A stretch of DNA of 64,000 nucleotides from Prosopocoilus inquinatus (taxonomy: Eukaryota > Arthropoda > Insecta > Coleoptera > Lucanidae). The DNA lies in contig CM069870.1 of assembly GCA_036172665.1 (NCBI GenBank), positions 27,874,001 through 27,938,000 of the forward strand. The letters run 5' to 3'. The notes under the pieces are model-generated. The model was not told where the DNA came from, did no database searches, and saw only the letters and a list, made by a program, of their open reading frames with translations. Every line of letters begins with the position of its first letter. Positions within the stretch are counted from its first letter, which is position 1. The translations under genes were made by a program, and so were the position numbers. Shown piece by piece: positions 46,535-57,861 of the stretch.

Positions 46535-46748
46535 AATAGTATAAACAGCAACATCCTACGATCGCTTTTTGACCTAACATTGCATTAGGATTGACAAATT
46601 GAAACCAGTTTCCTTGGTCAAATCATTTTGATTTGCAGTGGAACTCTCGAGATACGCTTCTGCTGATGAAGCCCCAAATAGGGCTGAAACAGTTGCACAG
46701 GGACTGCTCGAGTGATTCACAGCAGTCAAAAACGATTTACAACAATTT
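46535..46748 (+). repeat. Hammerhead-like repeat family 1, fullest copy
   Basis: It is about 210 bp long. The 5' box ACAGCAACATCCTACGATCG, CTTTTTGACCT and TAGGATTGACA is followed by a hammerhead-like core (46645-46715) and the 3' box CAGCAGTCAAAAACGATTTA. ATCCTA and TAGGAT could pair. Partial copies lie at 34708-34885, 48045-48115, 48255-48285, 33190-33260 and (inverted) 59975-60025. There is no reading frame. Confidence 0.6.
46645..46715 (+). ncRNA. Hammerhead-ribozyme-like core, family 1, best copy
   Basis: CTGATGA (46664-46670) is followed by a perfect stem AGCCC / GGGCT (46671-46675, 46682-46686) around CAAATA, then GAAAC (46687-46691). Stem III may be CAGT/ACTG. Outer CTCGAG copies on both sides could form stem I. 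The base expected to be U at the cleavage triplet appears as C, so self-cleavage is doubtful. Two more degenerate modules share the same stem II. Confidence 0.55.
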
Positions 46749-47479
46749 TTTTAAGCTGTGAGTAGTGCACTCTATCGTGAGTAGAGATCATTATTTCTTC
46801 ATCCGGAAACGCTTTTAAGAGAGCGGAAACACCCTTTAAAATGTCTGTTTTTCGAGTTTTGACTAATAACTCCATAACCACAAAAAAAAATTTAATTAAT
46901 TTTAAATTTAAATTTAATTTAACTAAAAATTGTTTTCTTTTTTGTATGAGCCCCCTTATTTTATATGAATTGGATTTCGTCACTTCAATGACGTAAAGCG
47001 TTCAGTCCAATTTAGTCAAGACGGGTACACTAAAATATTCGAGCTTCAAGTTTGACTATCCAGCGCCCGAGAAAGGATAGTTGTCCTTATGCAAAACAAT
47101 AATTGGCACACCTGCTTCAAAAATAAATTAATTGATATGAATATATCCATTATTTCAAAATTTACTTTAAAAAATTGAACTTGGACAAATTTTCGCTTAA
47201 CCTTGAACAAGTTTAAATGATTGTTATCGAAATTAACTCGTAACTTAAAAAGTAGCCACAGGAAAATTTGGCATGTGATTTTAGAGTCGGACAGTGTTGC
47301 CAACCGTGGCGATTTATCGCTAAATGGACGATAAACCGTCTTAACCGTTTGGCTCACTTTTTTCTACAATAGCAACTGGCGGCCAAGATAGGCGAATCAA
47401 TTTTTATTTGGCGTTGCCTGACAATTTCAAAATACAAGAAAAAAAATTAGTTTGACATTTAACGAATTTTTTTAATTAA
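46749..47479. other. Non-coding stretch
   Basis: A small inverted motif CGATTTATCG...GGACGATAAACCG lies near 47308-47340. No gene is seen. Confidence 0.4.
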
Positions 47480-48760
47480 ATTTTCTTTTTGTTAATTTTT
47501 GCTTGGGTTCAAGTGTACTAGGTTGGATTATGTTGACGTTGAGATTACTTGTTTTTCTCCTGTGTTTAATTTCTTTCTTTCTTTGTTCGTTTGAATGGGT
47601 ATTGGCTTAGACTTTCACCCCCAGTTTCACAAAAATTTTTAATCACTGATTAATTTAACAGCTTGATTAAAGCCTGTGATTAGTTGGGTGACACGATATA
47701 ATTGGTTGTTTCAAATCTATTGTTAACTTCGTTCAATGACGTTCCTTAATCAGATAATTAAATTAATATGTAATAATATAATAATAGATTAACGATTTTT
47801 TTCTAAAACCCACCGTCAATCTATTAACGGCTTTGAAGGCCATGTGTTTATTTTAACCGAGCTTTATTTTAATTAATTTTGAATTTTTAATTATATTTAT
47901 GCTTATAATTTTTCTTGTAATTTTTTATTTGTATTTGAGTTAAATGAAGTTAGAAGTATTAGATGAAGTTCGGTTCATGTCAGTTGGGTTGGAATTATCT
48001 TGAGACTTGTTGAACTTAACTTTAACCCAAGTATAAATTTTAATCAATAGCGACATCCTACGATCGCTTTTTGACCTGACGTGGAATCCACTGCATTCAA
48101 AAACGATTTGCAATTTTTTTTTACAAATTTTGACATTTTTTATCTTTTAATATTTTTATTTGTTTATTTGTTTATTTATTTTGTGCAGTTAGATTAGGTT
48201 GACATTGAAAATCTTTTTTCATTCATTTCTTTTACTATATTTTTTTTTGATGAACAGATAAAACAACGACATCCTACGAAAAAAAAAATGTTTTATATTT
48301 TTTTATTGTTTGTTTTTTGATTTTATATTTTTTTTGCTTGGGTTGAATAGAATCGAGTTCAGTTGTTGGTTGACCTGGACATTGGTTGAACTTCGCTGCA
48401 ATCGTTTCTTAATTTTTTGCATTGTTCAGTTTTACTTCAATACAGTCAATTTGAGTTCGGTTGAATTGGGTTGACTTAGAGATTTATTGGACTTCATTTT
48501 AACGTTGTTTACTTCTAGTTTCTCTAATATTTCTTTTTCTTAATTTTTTACCTGGGTTGAATGGAGATAGGTTGGATTCAGTTGGCTTGGGTGGACATTA
48601 AATAAAAATTATATCATTTTTATTTATTTTAATTTTTTTTTACTTTATTTAAAAAAAATGCATTGCATTGGAATTAAGTAAAGCTTGCTTCTGGTTGTTG
48701 CATCGAATTTGGCTGATCTTGAGATAGTTCGAGCTGCGCTTTAATCGTTTTTTTTAATTA
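47480..48760. repeat. T-rich diverged minisatellite with GGGTTGA motifs
   Basis: Units of roughly 130-160 bp recur. Each has a T-rich part (TTTCTTAATTTTTT), then CTGGGTTGAAT, GGTTGGATT, GGTTGAC-TTGAGAT and TTGGACTTC--TTTAA. Examples start near 47500, 47930, 48180, 48330, 48430, 48545 and 48660. Two partial hammerhead-family repeats (48045, 48255) sit inside. The plus strand is T-dominated. Confidence 0.5.
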
Positions 48761-48942
48761 ACATATTTTGGGGCGCCCCTTTTGCGTCGACGGCCTCATA
48801 CCTTCCCTACGACTTTATCATCTGAGGCCTCTTACTCAAAGCAAATAATTTGTAAATTGCGGCTTGTAATTTGTAAAACCTATACTAGAGTTAAAAGTTA
48901 CAATTTATAAACTATTTGATTTGTGGAAGAGACTCGAAATAA

Positions 48943-49184
48943 AATTGAATCGATGAGTGCATAACGGTGTTCAGTCCAAATCTAGTGTATTAAGGAAACA
49001 ACAAGTAACTTTTTAGATTTTTATTTCAAGTGAATTATTGGCTTAACATTTTTTCAGATAAGTATATCTGAAGCCTCCTGAAGCCAATAATTACTTAAAA
49101 TAAAAATCTAGTAAAAGTTATTTGTAGTTTTCTCAACACAGTAAATTTGGACTGAACACCATTATGCACTCATCGATTCAATTT
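48943..49184. mobile_element. Foldback MITE with arms of about 105 bp
   Basis: The left arm TTGAATCGATGAGTGCATAA, then GGTGTTCAGTCCAAAT and AGATTTTTATTT, is repeated inverted at the right (49080-49184). TTATTGGCTT occurs in both near the centre. Divergence looks near 12% by eye. It is non-coding. Confidence 0.7.
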
Positions 49185-49636
49185 CTTAGGCAAACTATGT
49201 AACTATGGGTACAAAAATAGACCCTGCTTATATCCTGTAAAACTACTAAAATTGTGTTCCAGCCTAGGAAGAATTAGTTGTCAATAAACGAAAAATCTTC
49301 GGGCTCCTCTATTACAATCTCTTTAAAAAAAAATTCAAGAACGCGTTTCTGTCTCCCACTCAAGGCGATTCAGTGCACTTAGATACTGACGGGATGAATA
49401 GCTATCGTTGATCGTTACCCATGTCATGTCAATGAAACCTGAATAAAATTTGAAAGACTACACTATACTACACGTATAAAAAGTGACTGCATATAAAAAA
49501 TGACTCCTACCCCTTGAATTGCCCGTCATATTTTTTACTATTTCGCAGATTTATTTCGTTCCCAAAAAATTTCTTAATTTCGATCATAGAAACTTACGCA
49601 GGTTTAAACTGTTCCTAGTGAAATTCTCGTTGCAGA
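49185..49636. other. Non-coding stretch before mariner copy 2
   Basis: No gene or repeat is recognised. Confidence 0.4.
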
Positions 49637-49638
49637 TA

Positions 49639-50920
49639 CGTGGGCTGCTGGAAAAGTTTCTGGAAACGGTATGAAAAAACACATATGAAATTTGGTGAAC
49701 GGTATCATTGTTTTTCGAAGTATTCGCCTTTGACGTCAATACACGTTTGCATACGCTCGAATCAATTTCTAAGTACGTTTTCCACTCTAAAGATGGTACC
49801 TCAGAAACCAGTGTCCGGAATGTTTCAACCGCTGCTTCAGCCGACGAAAATCGCTCACCACGCATTTTATTTTTGATATTCGGGAACAAAAGGAAATCAT
49901 TAGGTGATAAATCAGGTGAATATGGACAATGAGTCATTAATTCAACATTTTTGTTGGACCCAAAATCAACTGTTTGACGGGCTGAGTTAGAACTGGCGTT
50001 GTCATGATGGAGAATAATTCGTCTATTTCGATTGTTTCTTCTTATCTGATCGATGACTTCCGGCAAACAAATTGTAGTATATCATTCAGCATTCACGGTT
50101 TTTCGATCCTCTAAAGCCACGGTTGCTACATGTCCAGTTAAACCAAAGAAACAAGCAATCATTTGCTTCGCAGCACTGCGTGAACGGACAACTTTTGTTG
50201 GTTTTGGTTCATTATGAAATACCCAAACGGTAGATTGTTGTTTACTTTCTGGCTCGTACGAATAGATCCACGTTCCGTCACCAGTAACGATAAACTTAAT
50301 TTGAGCGACCTCCATTGAATTTCTTGAGCATTTCTTCGCACCATTAGACACGACCCTGCTTTTGTGCTTCTGTTAAATTGTGTGGGATCCAACGACTGCA
50401 AAGCTTTCGTATGTTCAAATGATCATGCAAAATCTGGTATATTGCTTTCATGTCATTGCGTAAGGATGCTTGAATCTCACGGTATGTCACATGTCGATCT
50501 CGTTCAAGCATTTCATGCACAACATCTACATTAGTGGAAACAACAGATGTTGATGGACGACCTTCACGAAATTCGTTAGTGAGAGAGATACGTCCACTCT
50601 GGAATTCGGCAAACCAATTATAAACACTGCTCTTTGATGGTGCCTCATCTCCAAAAGCCAAATGAAGCCGATCGAGGCATTGTTTCGGCTTTAGACCACA
50701 TTTGAAATCGTAAAAAATCATGGCACGAAAATTTTCACGCGAGATTTCCATCTTTACACAAAATTACTTTTTCTCAAATGCTGTACAAACAAAACTAGTT
50801 CACTTGGATAGGAACTGTCAATAGAATTATAGGCGAAAAACGTCAAATTTTTCAAATATGATAGTTGACAAACGCTAACAATTCTAGACTAGATTCCAGA
50901 ATATTTTTCAGCAGCCCACG
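49639..50920 (-). mobile_element. Mariner copy 2, full length, TA duplications
   Basis: TA copies at 49637-49638 and 50921-50922 flank the element. The inverted ends begin CGTGGGCTGCTGGAAAA (left) and, reverse-complemented, CGTGGGCTGCTGAAAAA (right). The length of 1282 bp is normal for mariner. It carries a broken transposase gene on the minus strand. Confidence 0.9.
49710..50751 (-). pseudogene. Mariner transposase (DD34D), broken
   Basis: The frame starts MEISRENFRAMIFYDFKCGL at 50751, followed by the helix-turn-helix pair (HVTYREIQASL, LCSRWIPHNLTEAQKQGRV). It stops at TAA 50344-50346, where copy 1 has AAA. A small deletion near 50290 shifts the frame and removes the LVYN segment seen in copy 1. 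The first catalytic motif reads VTGDGTWIY: the Asp is kept and the usual Glu has become Gly. Later, in another frame, come IILHHDNASSNSARQ and YSPDLSPNDFLLFP. There are 34 residues between the second and third Asp, which gives the mariner DD34D signature. The C-terminus runs on in KMRGERFSSAEAAVETF before frame loss. It is inactive. Confidence 0.85.
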
Positions 50921-51059
50921 TATCAAACAAAAGATTCCGTACATGAGTTGGTTATTTTGTAATCGGACTTGCAGGTTCTTGTTACAATGCTTGTTGACTT
51001 TCTTAGCTGATGATAATGATCCTGTAGGGTTCTGCACATCGTTGTGGCTTCAAGGCTCA

Positions 51060-51606
51060 CTTAGGATTCGGTCAGTTATGATTAAGGGTCGGACATTCCT
51101 AGGATATCTGGTAAAGACCAGTATAAAGATAAACAAAATAGCGGCGTAGATTTCAACGTCGCCGCTTAACAGCTTATATGCCCGGGGCACTCTCACCCTC
51201 GCGTTCGTTGCATCAGAAGCAACCGTTTGATGTAAATTAGGTGTGTAGCATAATTGCCTTTATACTTTCTTTCAAATTAATAATTATGAAAACATTATAA
51301 TTCCTTAAGGTAACTTTTAAAAAGACTGGCATAATACATTTAATTCATATAAATTATAGTGTCGTCACTGCAAAAAGAATGCGAGTTAATTTCGGAATGA
51401 ATCAATTATGTAAACAAGTTTTTATATCCAGTCGACCAGAACTGTAGTGGTTAATATAGACTTCTCTGGCTTCGACTGGTTTATTGTTTTGTTTTTACGG
51501 GGCAGACGCGTTAAAGATTAGAACTTTTTCCGACTATGATCGCTTCAGCATATTAGTAGTTCCTCGTATATTTAACGAAACCTTCCGCCTAAAATGCGTC
51601 TAGGCC
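51060..51606 (+). repeat. Dispersed repeat R3, copy 2
   Basis: This is the most complete of three copies (others at 34955-35428 and, inverted, 36345-36725). It contains AGCGGCGTAGATTTCAACGT, CACTCTCACCCTCGCG and CAGTCGACCAGAACTGTAGT. It lies 140 bp beyond the mariner end, and no terminal inverted repeats were found. Confidence 0.6.
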
Positions 51607-52626
51607 TGGTTATGATTCAATGTGTTTTATTGATCCCCATTTCATATTATACTTGTAACAGAATTCGTATTTTAGCGTCAGTATTTTTAAGTCGAAATAG
51701 CGTGGAATTACAACTTTCCCTTGATAAATTAATTGACGTTGAGCAAAAGTGAATTATTAACAACACATTCGTAAGTAAAAAGCATTCAATGCAGTTAATA
51801 CTCAAACTCTCAACTACAATGACATAGCAATATGTACAGACCTTAATGTACTAAATGTTGCTCGGAGAATTGAAACTACACGTAAAAATAAATGACATTT
51901 AACTGATATACTTGAGGAAAACTTATAAAACCGATAAAAACATCCCCTGTGGATCATAAATCTTCGAATGCGAAAGCTCTCGTCTCTTATGCAAGTTTTA
52001 AATGCATTTCTTGTTTCTCCATTTCCCTGTTACCATTATGATTTACGACGATCTGCGACATTTCGTCGCGAGACAATTAATGACATTCAACGTTGCATTC
52101 AGTTAAGCGAACGTGTAAAATGACGCTGGTCGACTTCACGGTCGGAGATCAAAGAAGCATCACTTCGGACCATCTGTTTCCCTGCCGAAATTAAAGCCGT
52201 CGCCGCACGCTAACACCATTCTATATTTAATCTTCGGTTTTAAATGGCTTTAACGAGTTTCGCGAATTGTTTTATTGTCTGACACTATGGGTGGCCTTAC
52301 ACAATTTGTTGGGAAACGTTAACGAAGTATGTTACAAGTATTTTCAAGTAGATGTAAGAAAATGGAATAAATTAATAGATTTTATGATTTTATCATTTTA
52401 AATGTCAGAAACTGAAACGTTCCATACTGATTTATTAGTGGAATGCCCAGGAATCTAATCTGACCTGCGCTGCGCCAGAATAGATGAAAATTCAATATGT
52501 AATATCAAAACGCACCGATGTATTCAATTAGTTAGAAACTTTCCTTCCGTTTTATCTACCAAAGGTTCTTGAAAATCTCAGCATTTGAAGTCAACCATAC
52601 AAATGATTTCTTTCAGTATATTATAC
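51607..52626. other. Non-repetitive, mid-GC stretch
   Basis: From about 51990 to 52290 the composition is less AT-rich, without open frames or visible repeats (GCCGTCGCCGCACGCTAACA and neighbours). It could be a conserved regulatory segment, but nothing here proves it. Confidence 0.25.
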
Positions 52627-52703
52627 TAGCCTGCATTTTATGAAGTTGCGCTTTACAAAGAAGTTTAAACGAGAAAAACTGTGACTTCATAAAATGCAGG
52701 CTA
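52627..52703. repeat. Perfect 20-bp inverted repeat, tiny MITE-like hairpin
   Basis: TAGCCTGCATTTTATGAAGT at the left is perfectly inverted at the right (52684-52703), with a spacer of about 37 bp. The ATGAAGT part recalls the arms of the 9793 MITE. Confidence 0.65.
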
Positions 52704-53954
52704 ATATACCATACACAGCAATTTTCTGCTTCTATTTTGCATTATAAGAGAGCTATTATGGTACCCAAATTGGTGTGTTAATACATGATTTGGGTGCTTT
52801 AATGGCGTTGGTGTAATTCGTTTATTTAATGATCATAGTACTAATTCCAAGTAAGAAATAAACGTCAAAAATTGAATTTACCATTGCCTATTTAGCTCCC
52901 TAAATTTTAAAATGTCGCTTCTTCTTTAAGGTGCAAAATAGGTTGCAGAAAGTCAAGCACTCGTCCGAATTCCGGACTCGTGCATGCAAAACTGACTGAC
53001 TGCCTTCTGTAATTAGAGTTTTATTCTAAAATTCTTTTGGTATAAATTAGTTTATTATTAGTACATTCACTTGAAAAGTAATGTACCTATATGTCCTTAT
53101 CTTATAAATTCCGTTGATACACTGCAAACTCTAGTGACGTTCACCATAAATGATACCATTTGACACTTTCGTAGCCCTTACGCTGAATGTTCTTAAGGGT
53201 GTGGTTCACATGCAGGAATATCATTAAACTTGAGTGTTATAGTACATACAATCATACTATAGTGGGCAATAAAACTCGGTCAGGTAATTTTGATTCTGTA
53301 AACGTAATTAATATTTCTGATGTTTGATTCTATACAAAATGTCAATAGTATTCTGACGTATAATATAATTTTTTTAGCAAAATGACAGAATATTAATTTT
53401 GTCAATGTACTGAAGATAGCAGCTTAGCTACCGAAGTACGTATGTACGTAAAAAGTCACTGTGGTAAGAGAAATTTTTTAATTACTTTCTATACTACAGT
53501 CTCGTTTATTATTCTCAGTTGAGTATATCAGTATTATTTTTGAAATTCAAAATGTACGAACACTTTCAGCTATGTAAATATCATTCAAATTCCACTTATT
53601 ATCAATAGGTAATAAGTAATAAGCAAAGCAAAGACGAAATGCTACAGAAAATTGTGTGAGAAATTGCCTTGGCGCCGCTGGCTTTGTGGCGTGTTACAAG
53701 TGATGCAGTGATTACGTAACGAAATGACTGATAAACTGAGGCAGATACTGTTTAATCCTTGCTTTAATTATATATAGGTGATAATAAGTAATAACATACA
53801 GAAAAAGTGGGATATCGTTTTATAATTTCAAAAAGTGAATGTAGAATGACGTTTTAGATAACGTCAAATCCCTCTCAGAATTTACCAATACGCGAGGTAA
53901 ATATGATGATCTACTACCTTGAGGATAACATGTTTAATTTTTTTTGAGTTAAAA
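52704..53954. other. Non-coding stretch
   Basis: No gene or clear repeat is seen. Confidence 0.4.
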
Positions 53955-53962
53955 GTGATGAT

Positions 53963-56175
53963 TAGAGAGCGGATTTATATGCGAGAATTTTTGATGAAAT
54001 ATGCGCATATATATGCAATAAAAAATGATGAAATATGCACATATATATGCACTAAAAATGGCGAAATATGTGCAAGATAGGCCGAACACTTCAAATAATG
54101 CAATAACTGGTCTACTGTGTTTTATGGGCATTCTTATTCAAATAAAAAACATTATATTTTATACAATTTATTTACATTTATTTGTAAACGCTTATATGAA
54201 GGAAGTATGTATATTATGTATGTACATTATTAAGTAAATATTATAACGACTAAAAAAATCTTCGATTATAATTTACAACAATGTGTTTTTCCAAGTTCTC
54301 TACCAGGAAATTTTGCCTTTTATCTGACAAAATATTTCTATAAATTGAAAAACTCCTTTCAACATCCACGGAGGTAATTGGTAATAATTTTTTCCATTCA
54401 AAATTTCGTAAATTTCCTCAAGGGTTTTGAAGCCGCTATTTTTATCTAAAACGGATAAACATTTTTTATTTACTGAACTGCCGATTTTACCTGGAACTTT
54501 TGAAATATTCTCTTTAAATTCTTTAACAATTTTAACGGATTCTATTAAAGACATTTTCGGTTTTTCTAAATTGTTTATAGTTTGTATTACAAAACTGTAA
54601 TGCATTTTGATGAAGTTCAGTTGATTTGCCAATGAAGTTTTTGTTACAATATTTTGTGCCTTTGCAATAGCAGCACTATCTTGGGCATTAAACTCTACAA
54701 CCAATTCCTTAATTGCTACAAAATGTTCAGCATAAAACATTGCCGCTTCCAACCAAGTTCCCCACCTAGTCAACACTGGTTCGGGAGGTAAAGGTACATT
54801 CGGCAATTTTTCCCTGTACAACTGAACTCGTGTGGGACTTTTGACAAATATTTTTTTAATGGCACTAATTAGTAGATTTACATCAGAAAATTCACATCTA
54901 ATATGTTCAGCTACTCTGTTACATCCATGAGCTAAACAACTCACGTGAACTAAATTTTTATAAATTGTTTTAAATTGCTGCCCGGCTTTAACCATGTAAG
55001 GGGCAGCATCTGATACCATAAGTAAAATTTTTTCAGTAGGAACTACATTAGGTAAGAAAAATTTCATAAAACATTCATTAACAGATCTTAAAATACTTAA
55101 ATGATTAGTTTTGTCTAACTGTGTACAGGCTATTAAATAAGATTCACTAGGTTTATCTTCCCGCAAAGACCCTATTAACAAATTTACAATGTAACGCCCA
55201 CAAGAATCAGTAGTTTCATCCACAATAAAATAAATATATTGATTTTCTACGATTTTCTTGACTTCTTTTAGAGTATCGTTGTAGATGCGAGGCACGTAAT
55301 TTTTTCTTAACGTACTTTCATCGGGAACATTTTTCTTGGTATATTTTTCCAAAAAACTTTTAAAAATAGAATTTTGCAGTTTTTTCAAAGGTATGTTTGC
55401 ACAAATCATCGCCTCGCATAAATCAGCATTAAATTCTTGTTGTTCATTAGATGAAGTCATCAACGACGGTCCACTGTCTAAGGGTAATTGAAATGTTTTC
55501 GATTCATTCATCTTCTTGCATTTTGACTTGTGTAGTTCTGTCCCGACATGTTGTGTGACCGAAAATTTTCGTTGGGTTGGTATCTACAACAAGAACTTGA
55601 ATTTTTTTAAACTGTCTGAACTTTCAATATTCAAGAACCAAGCAAATATTTACCTAAGGAGGAAGAAAACAAACTTAAAACTTACCATTTTACTACAGGC
55701 TTTACAGAATACGCTTCCACTGGTGTAAGCAAGCTCGGGATAGTTTCTGATCCAGGAATTAACCAGGCTCGAATTGTCTTTCGGCATATTGCACTTCTCA
55801 CAAACAAAAATACTTTTACGGAAGAACTAAACGTTCGCAGCAATAACCGACTAATAATCCGTGAAGAAATGATGAAACAATATTGCAAACATGAACGCCC
55901 CATCGCATCGTTAAGAAAGTACTTGGAAATCCCTAATTCACTCTTGGAAAATTCTGCCTGCTTAAGCCCAAGAAGGATGCAAACTAGACCCTAATTAATG
56001 CAACGACATGTTCTGACGAATTAAGAATTCAGGAAAAAATTTACTCTCTTCGACACAAATTCTTTCAAATATGCATATATATGCACGTTTTTAAGAAATA
56101 TGCGAAAATTGAACAAAATTCTCAAATATGCAAAATATGCATGCAATATGCATTTAGCATAGAATTCGCTCTTTA
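53963..56175 (-). mobile_element. hAT element B, nearly intact (8-bp duplication GTGATGAT)
   Basis: Perfect GTGATGAT copies (53955-53962, 56176-56183) flank ends TAGAGAGCGGATTTATATG and, reverse-complemented, TAAAGAGCGAATTCTATGC. ATATGC motifs fill both subterminal regions (53990-54075 and 56065-56160), likely transposase-binding repeats. The element is 2213 bp long with one transposase gene. It is clearly the best preserved element in the window. Confidence 0.9.
54250..55787 (-). CDS. hAT transposase, BED-like zinc finger and CGGBP1-like segment, one frameshift
   Basis: Two exons are visible: 55686-55787 (34 codons from MPKDNSS) and 54250-55583, separated by a 102-nt GTAAGT...GTTGTAG intron. 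The finger spans the splice: C28-x2-C31-x14-H46-x5-H52. Residues about 88-130 (ADLCEAMICANIPLKKL, FLEKY, STLRKNY) resemble CGGBP1, a vertebrate protein thought to derive from a hAT element. The core follows: IVDETTD (Asp near 156), VSDAAPYMVKAGQ (near 226), SCLAHGCNRVAE (CxxH near 250-253) and TRWGTWLEAAMF. At 54388-54393 a run of six T shifts the frame. In the shifted frame the hAT dimerisation segment ITSVDVERSFSIYRNILS continues to a stop at 54250-54252. Without that shift the protein would be about 480 residues. The shift may be a real mutation or a sequencing error. Confidence 0.85.
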
Positions 56176-56183
56176 GTGATGAT

Positions 56184-56814
56184 TGTTTTCACCTAAACAG
56201 AAGTAATAATATTTTACAATTTAAACTTTTAATTCTAACTAAAGTATGTACACTTGAAAAAAAATTCGCAGCAATCCATGGAAAATTAACATACATCTTA
56301 ACTTGATTGTCCACTTTTTCACTGACATTTGTTGAACGTAACCCTCAAATTATTCAACTTCAGTTTTAACGTTAAATATTCTATTCGGTAGTCTGTTCTT
56401 TACGGAAATAAACAAAGTTTTGCTAATTACTGACTGTTATATTAAACTTCAGTCATCATGATGGTATACATTAATTGGTAATATTGCATTTTTTATGATA
56501 TAGAATTGAGGTTATTTTCTGCGCCAAGTGACAGTTGTAAATAAGAGTGTATGAGCTGAGACATACCTTTGTTAATCGTTGTCATTTCAAAGCATGCTAG
56601 AGTCTATTTTCAACTGTACATACGTTGCTTATTAAATTGGCTAACTATTTACTGTACGATATTAAATAGAAGTTTAGATTAATCTTGTTGAACTTTGGGA
56701 AAAGACAGCAATAACACCAAATCAGATAAGGAATAATAACATTTCAAGTGAAGCTTTATCCATATTTATCATTGATTGGGAAAATACAAATTAATTCCAA
56801 TTTTTTTGCTATAT
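56184..56814. other. Non-coding stretch
   Basis: Nothing recognisable. Confidence 0.4.
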
Positions 56815-57175
56815 AACGTGATTTATTAGCTCACCGACAAGCTTTGCCACATGAAAGCTCATGTAATTTTAAGAAAAAAATCATGTCAGATATTTTTTTA
56901 ATTTTAACAAAAATTCTTCGGTTCGTCCTACAGTGAAACGAGAGGAGGACATTTTGAGCATTTATTATAATTACGTATGTATTTACGTGATTTTTTATTT
57001 TGAACGATTTATGTAAATATTGAAGTGATTTTGAAACGTTAAAATGATTAAAACCAAAACTTTGAAGTCTTCTATTTCCTTAAATAAATGAAATCGAGCA
57101 TACGTTCAAATGATTTTTTTTCTCTTAAAATGACCATATGACAAAGCTTGTCGGTGAGCTAATAAATGACCCCGT
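56815..57175. mobile_element. MITE-like element with ATTTATTAGCTCACCGACAA ends
   Basis: The left ATTTATTAGCTCACCGACAA, GCTTTGCCA and AAAAAAATCAT are repeated inverted at the right (57110-57170). The arms are about 65 bp, and the interior is non-coding. Confidence 0.65.
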
Positions 57176-57861
57176 TTTATCAATCAAAAAATTTACTTAG
57201 TGTAGAATTTACGTAGAAGAAGGAATTCTCAGACGCTCAATGTAATTGTGCAAGATTTAATTTCGAATATTTACCTAAATTATTGTTAGGCACTGTCGAA
57301 AATCCAAAAAATGTATTCTGGATTAGAAGAACTGCCGTTTGCGTAAGAATTTAATTAATATACCCTGCATTAAGATTTGAAGATTTTTGAATCGAGGTGG
57401 AGGGATTGCAATTCTCAAGCATCCGCGTTTCAGAGTTCAGCAACTTTTTAGTTCTAAAACAATTCCTGATTTAACAATTCTAGAACGATCCTAGTCTTGT
57501 CCAAAGAATAAAGGAAGTAATTAATTACAATATCATTACATTACTGTTCTAAAAAAAAAAAAATTCTCTGTAGTATGCAAGTGATCCTGATGTGATTTTT
57601 CTAGAAGTAATTACGAGAACTTTAACAAATTACAGAGTTTGCGCAAAGGCACCGTTACGTTATAAATACATCGTTATAAATTAGAAAAGGTAGTTTTTAT
57701 TATTTTAAAGGTAAAGGAAAAGCACAAAATTTGGAGAATATACGCTTAAATTTACATAATATTTGGTGCTTCTTCTGTTCATTTTCAAGCAGTAAATGCA
57801 TTTTAAATTTTATAACGTTTGAATTTATAACGTAATGGTGTGTTTACGTAAACTCTATATT
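57176..57861. other. Non-coding stretch
   Basis: Nothing recognisable. Confidence 0.4.

Noticed and set aside
46726..46983. Minus-strand frame with LKGVSALLKAFPDEEIM
   Set aside because: It is partly covered by the hammerhead-family repeat and the rest is Lys/Asn/Phe-rich. No family is recognised.
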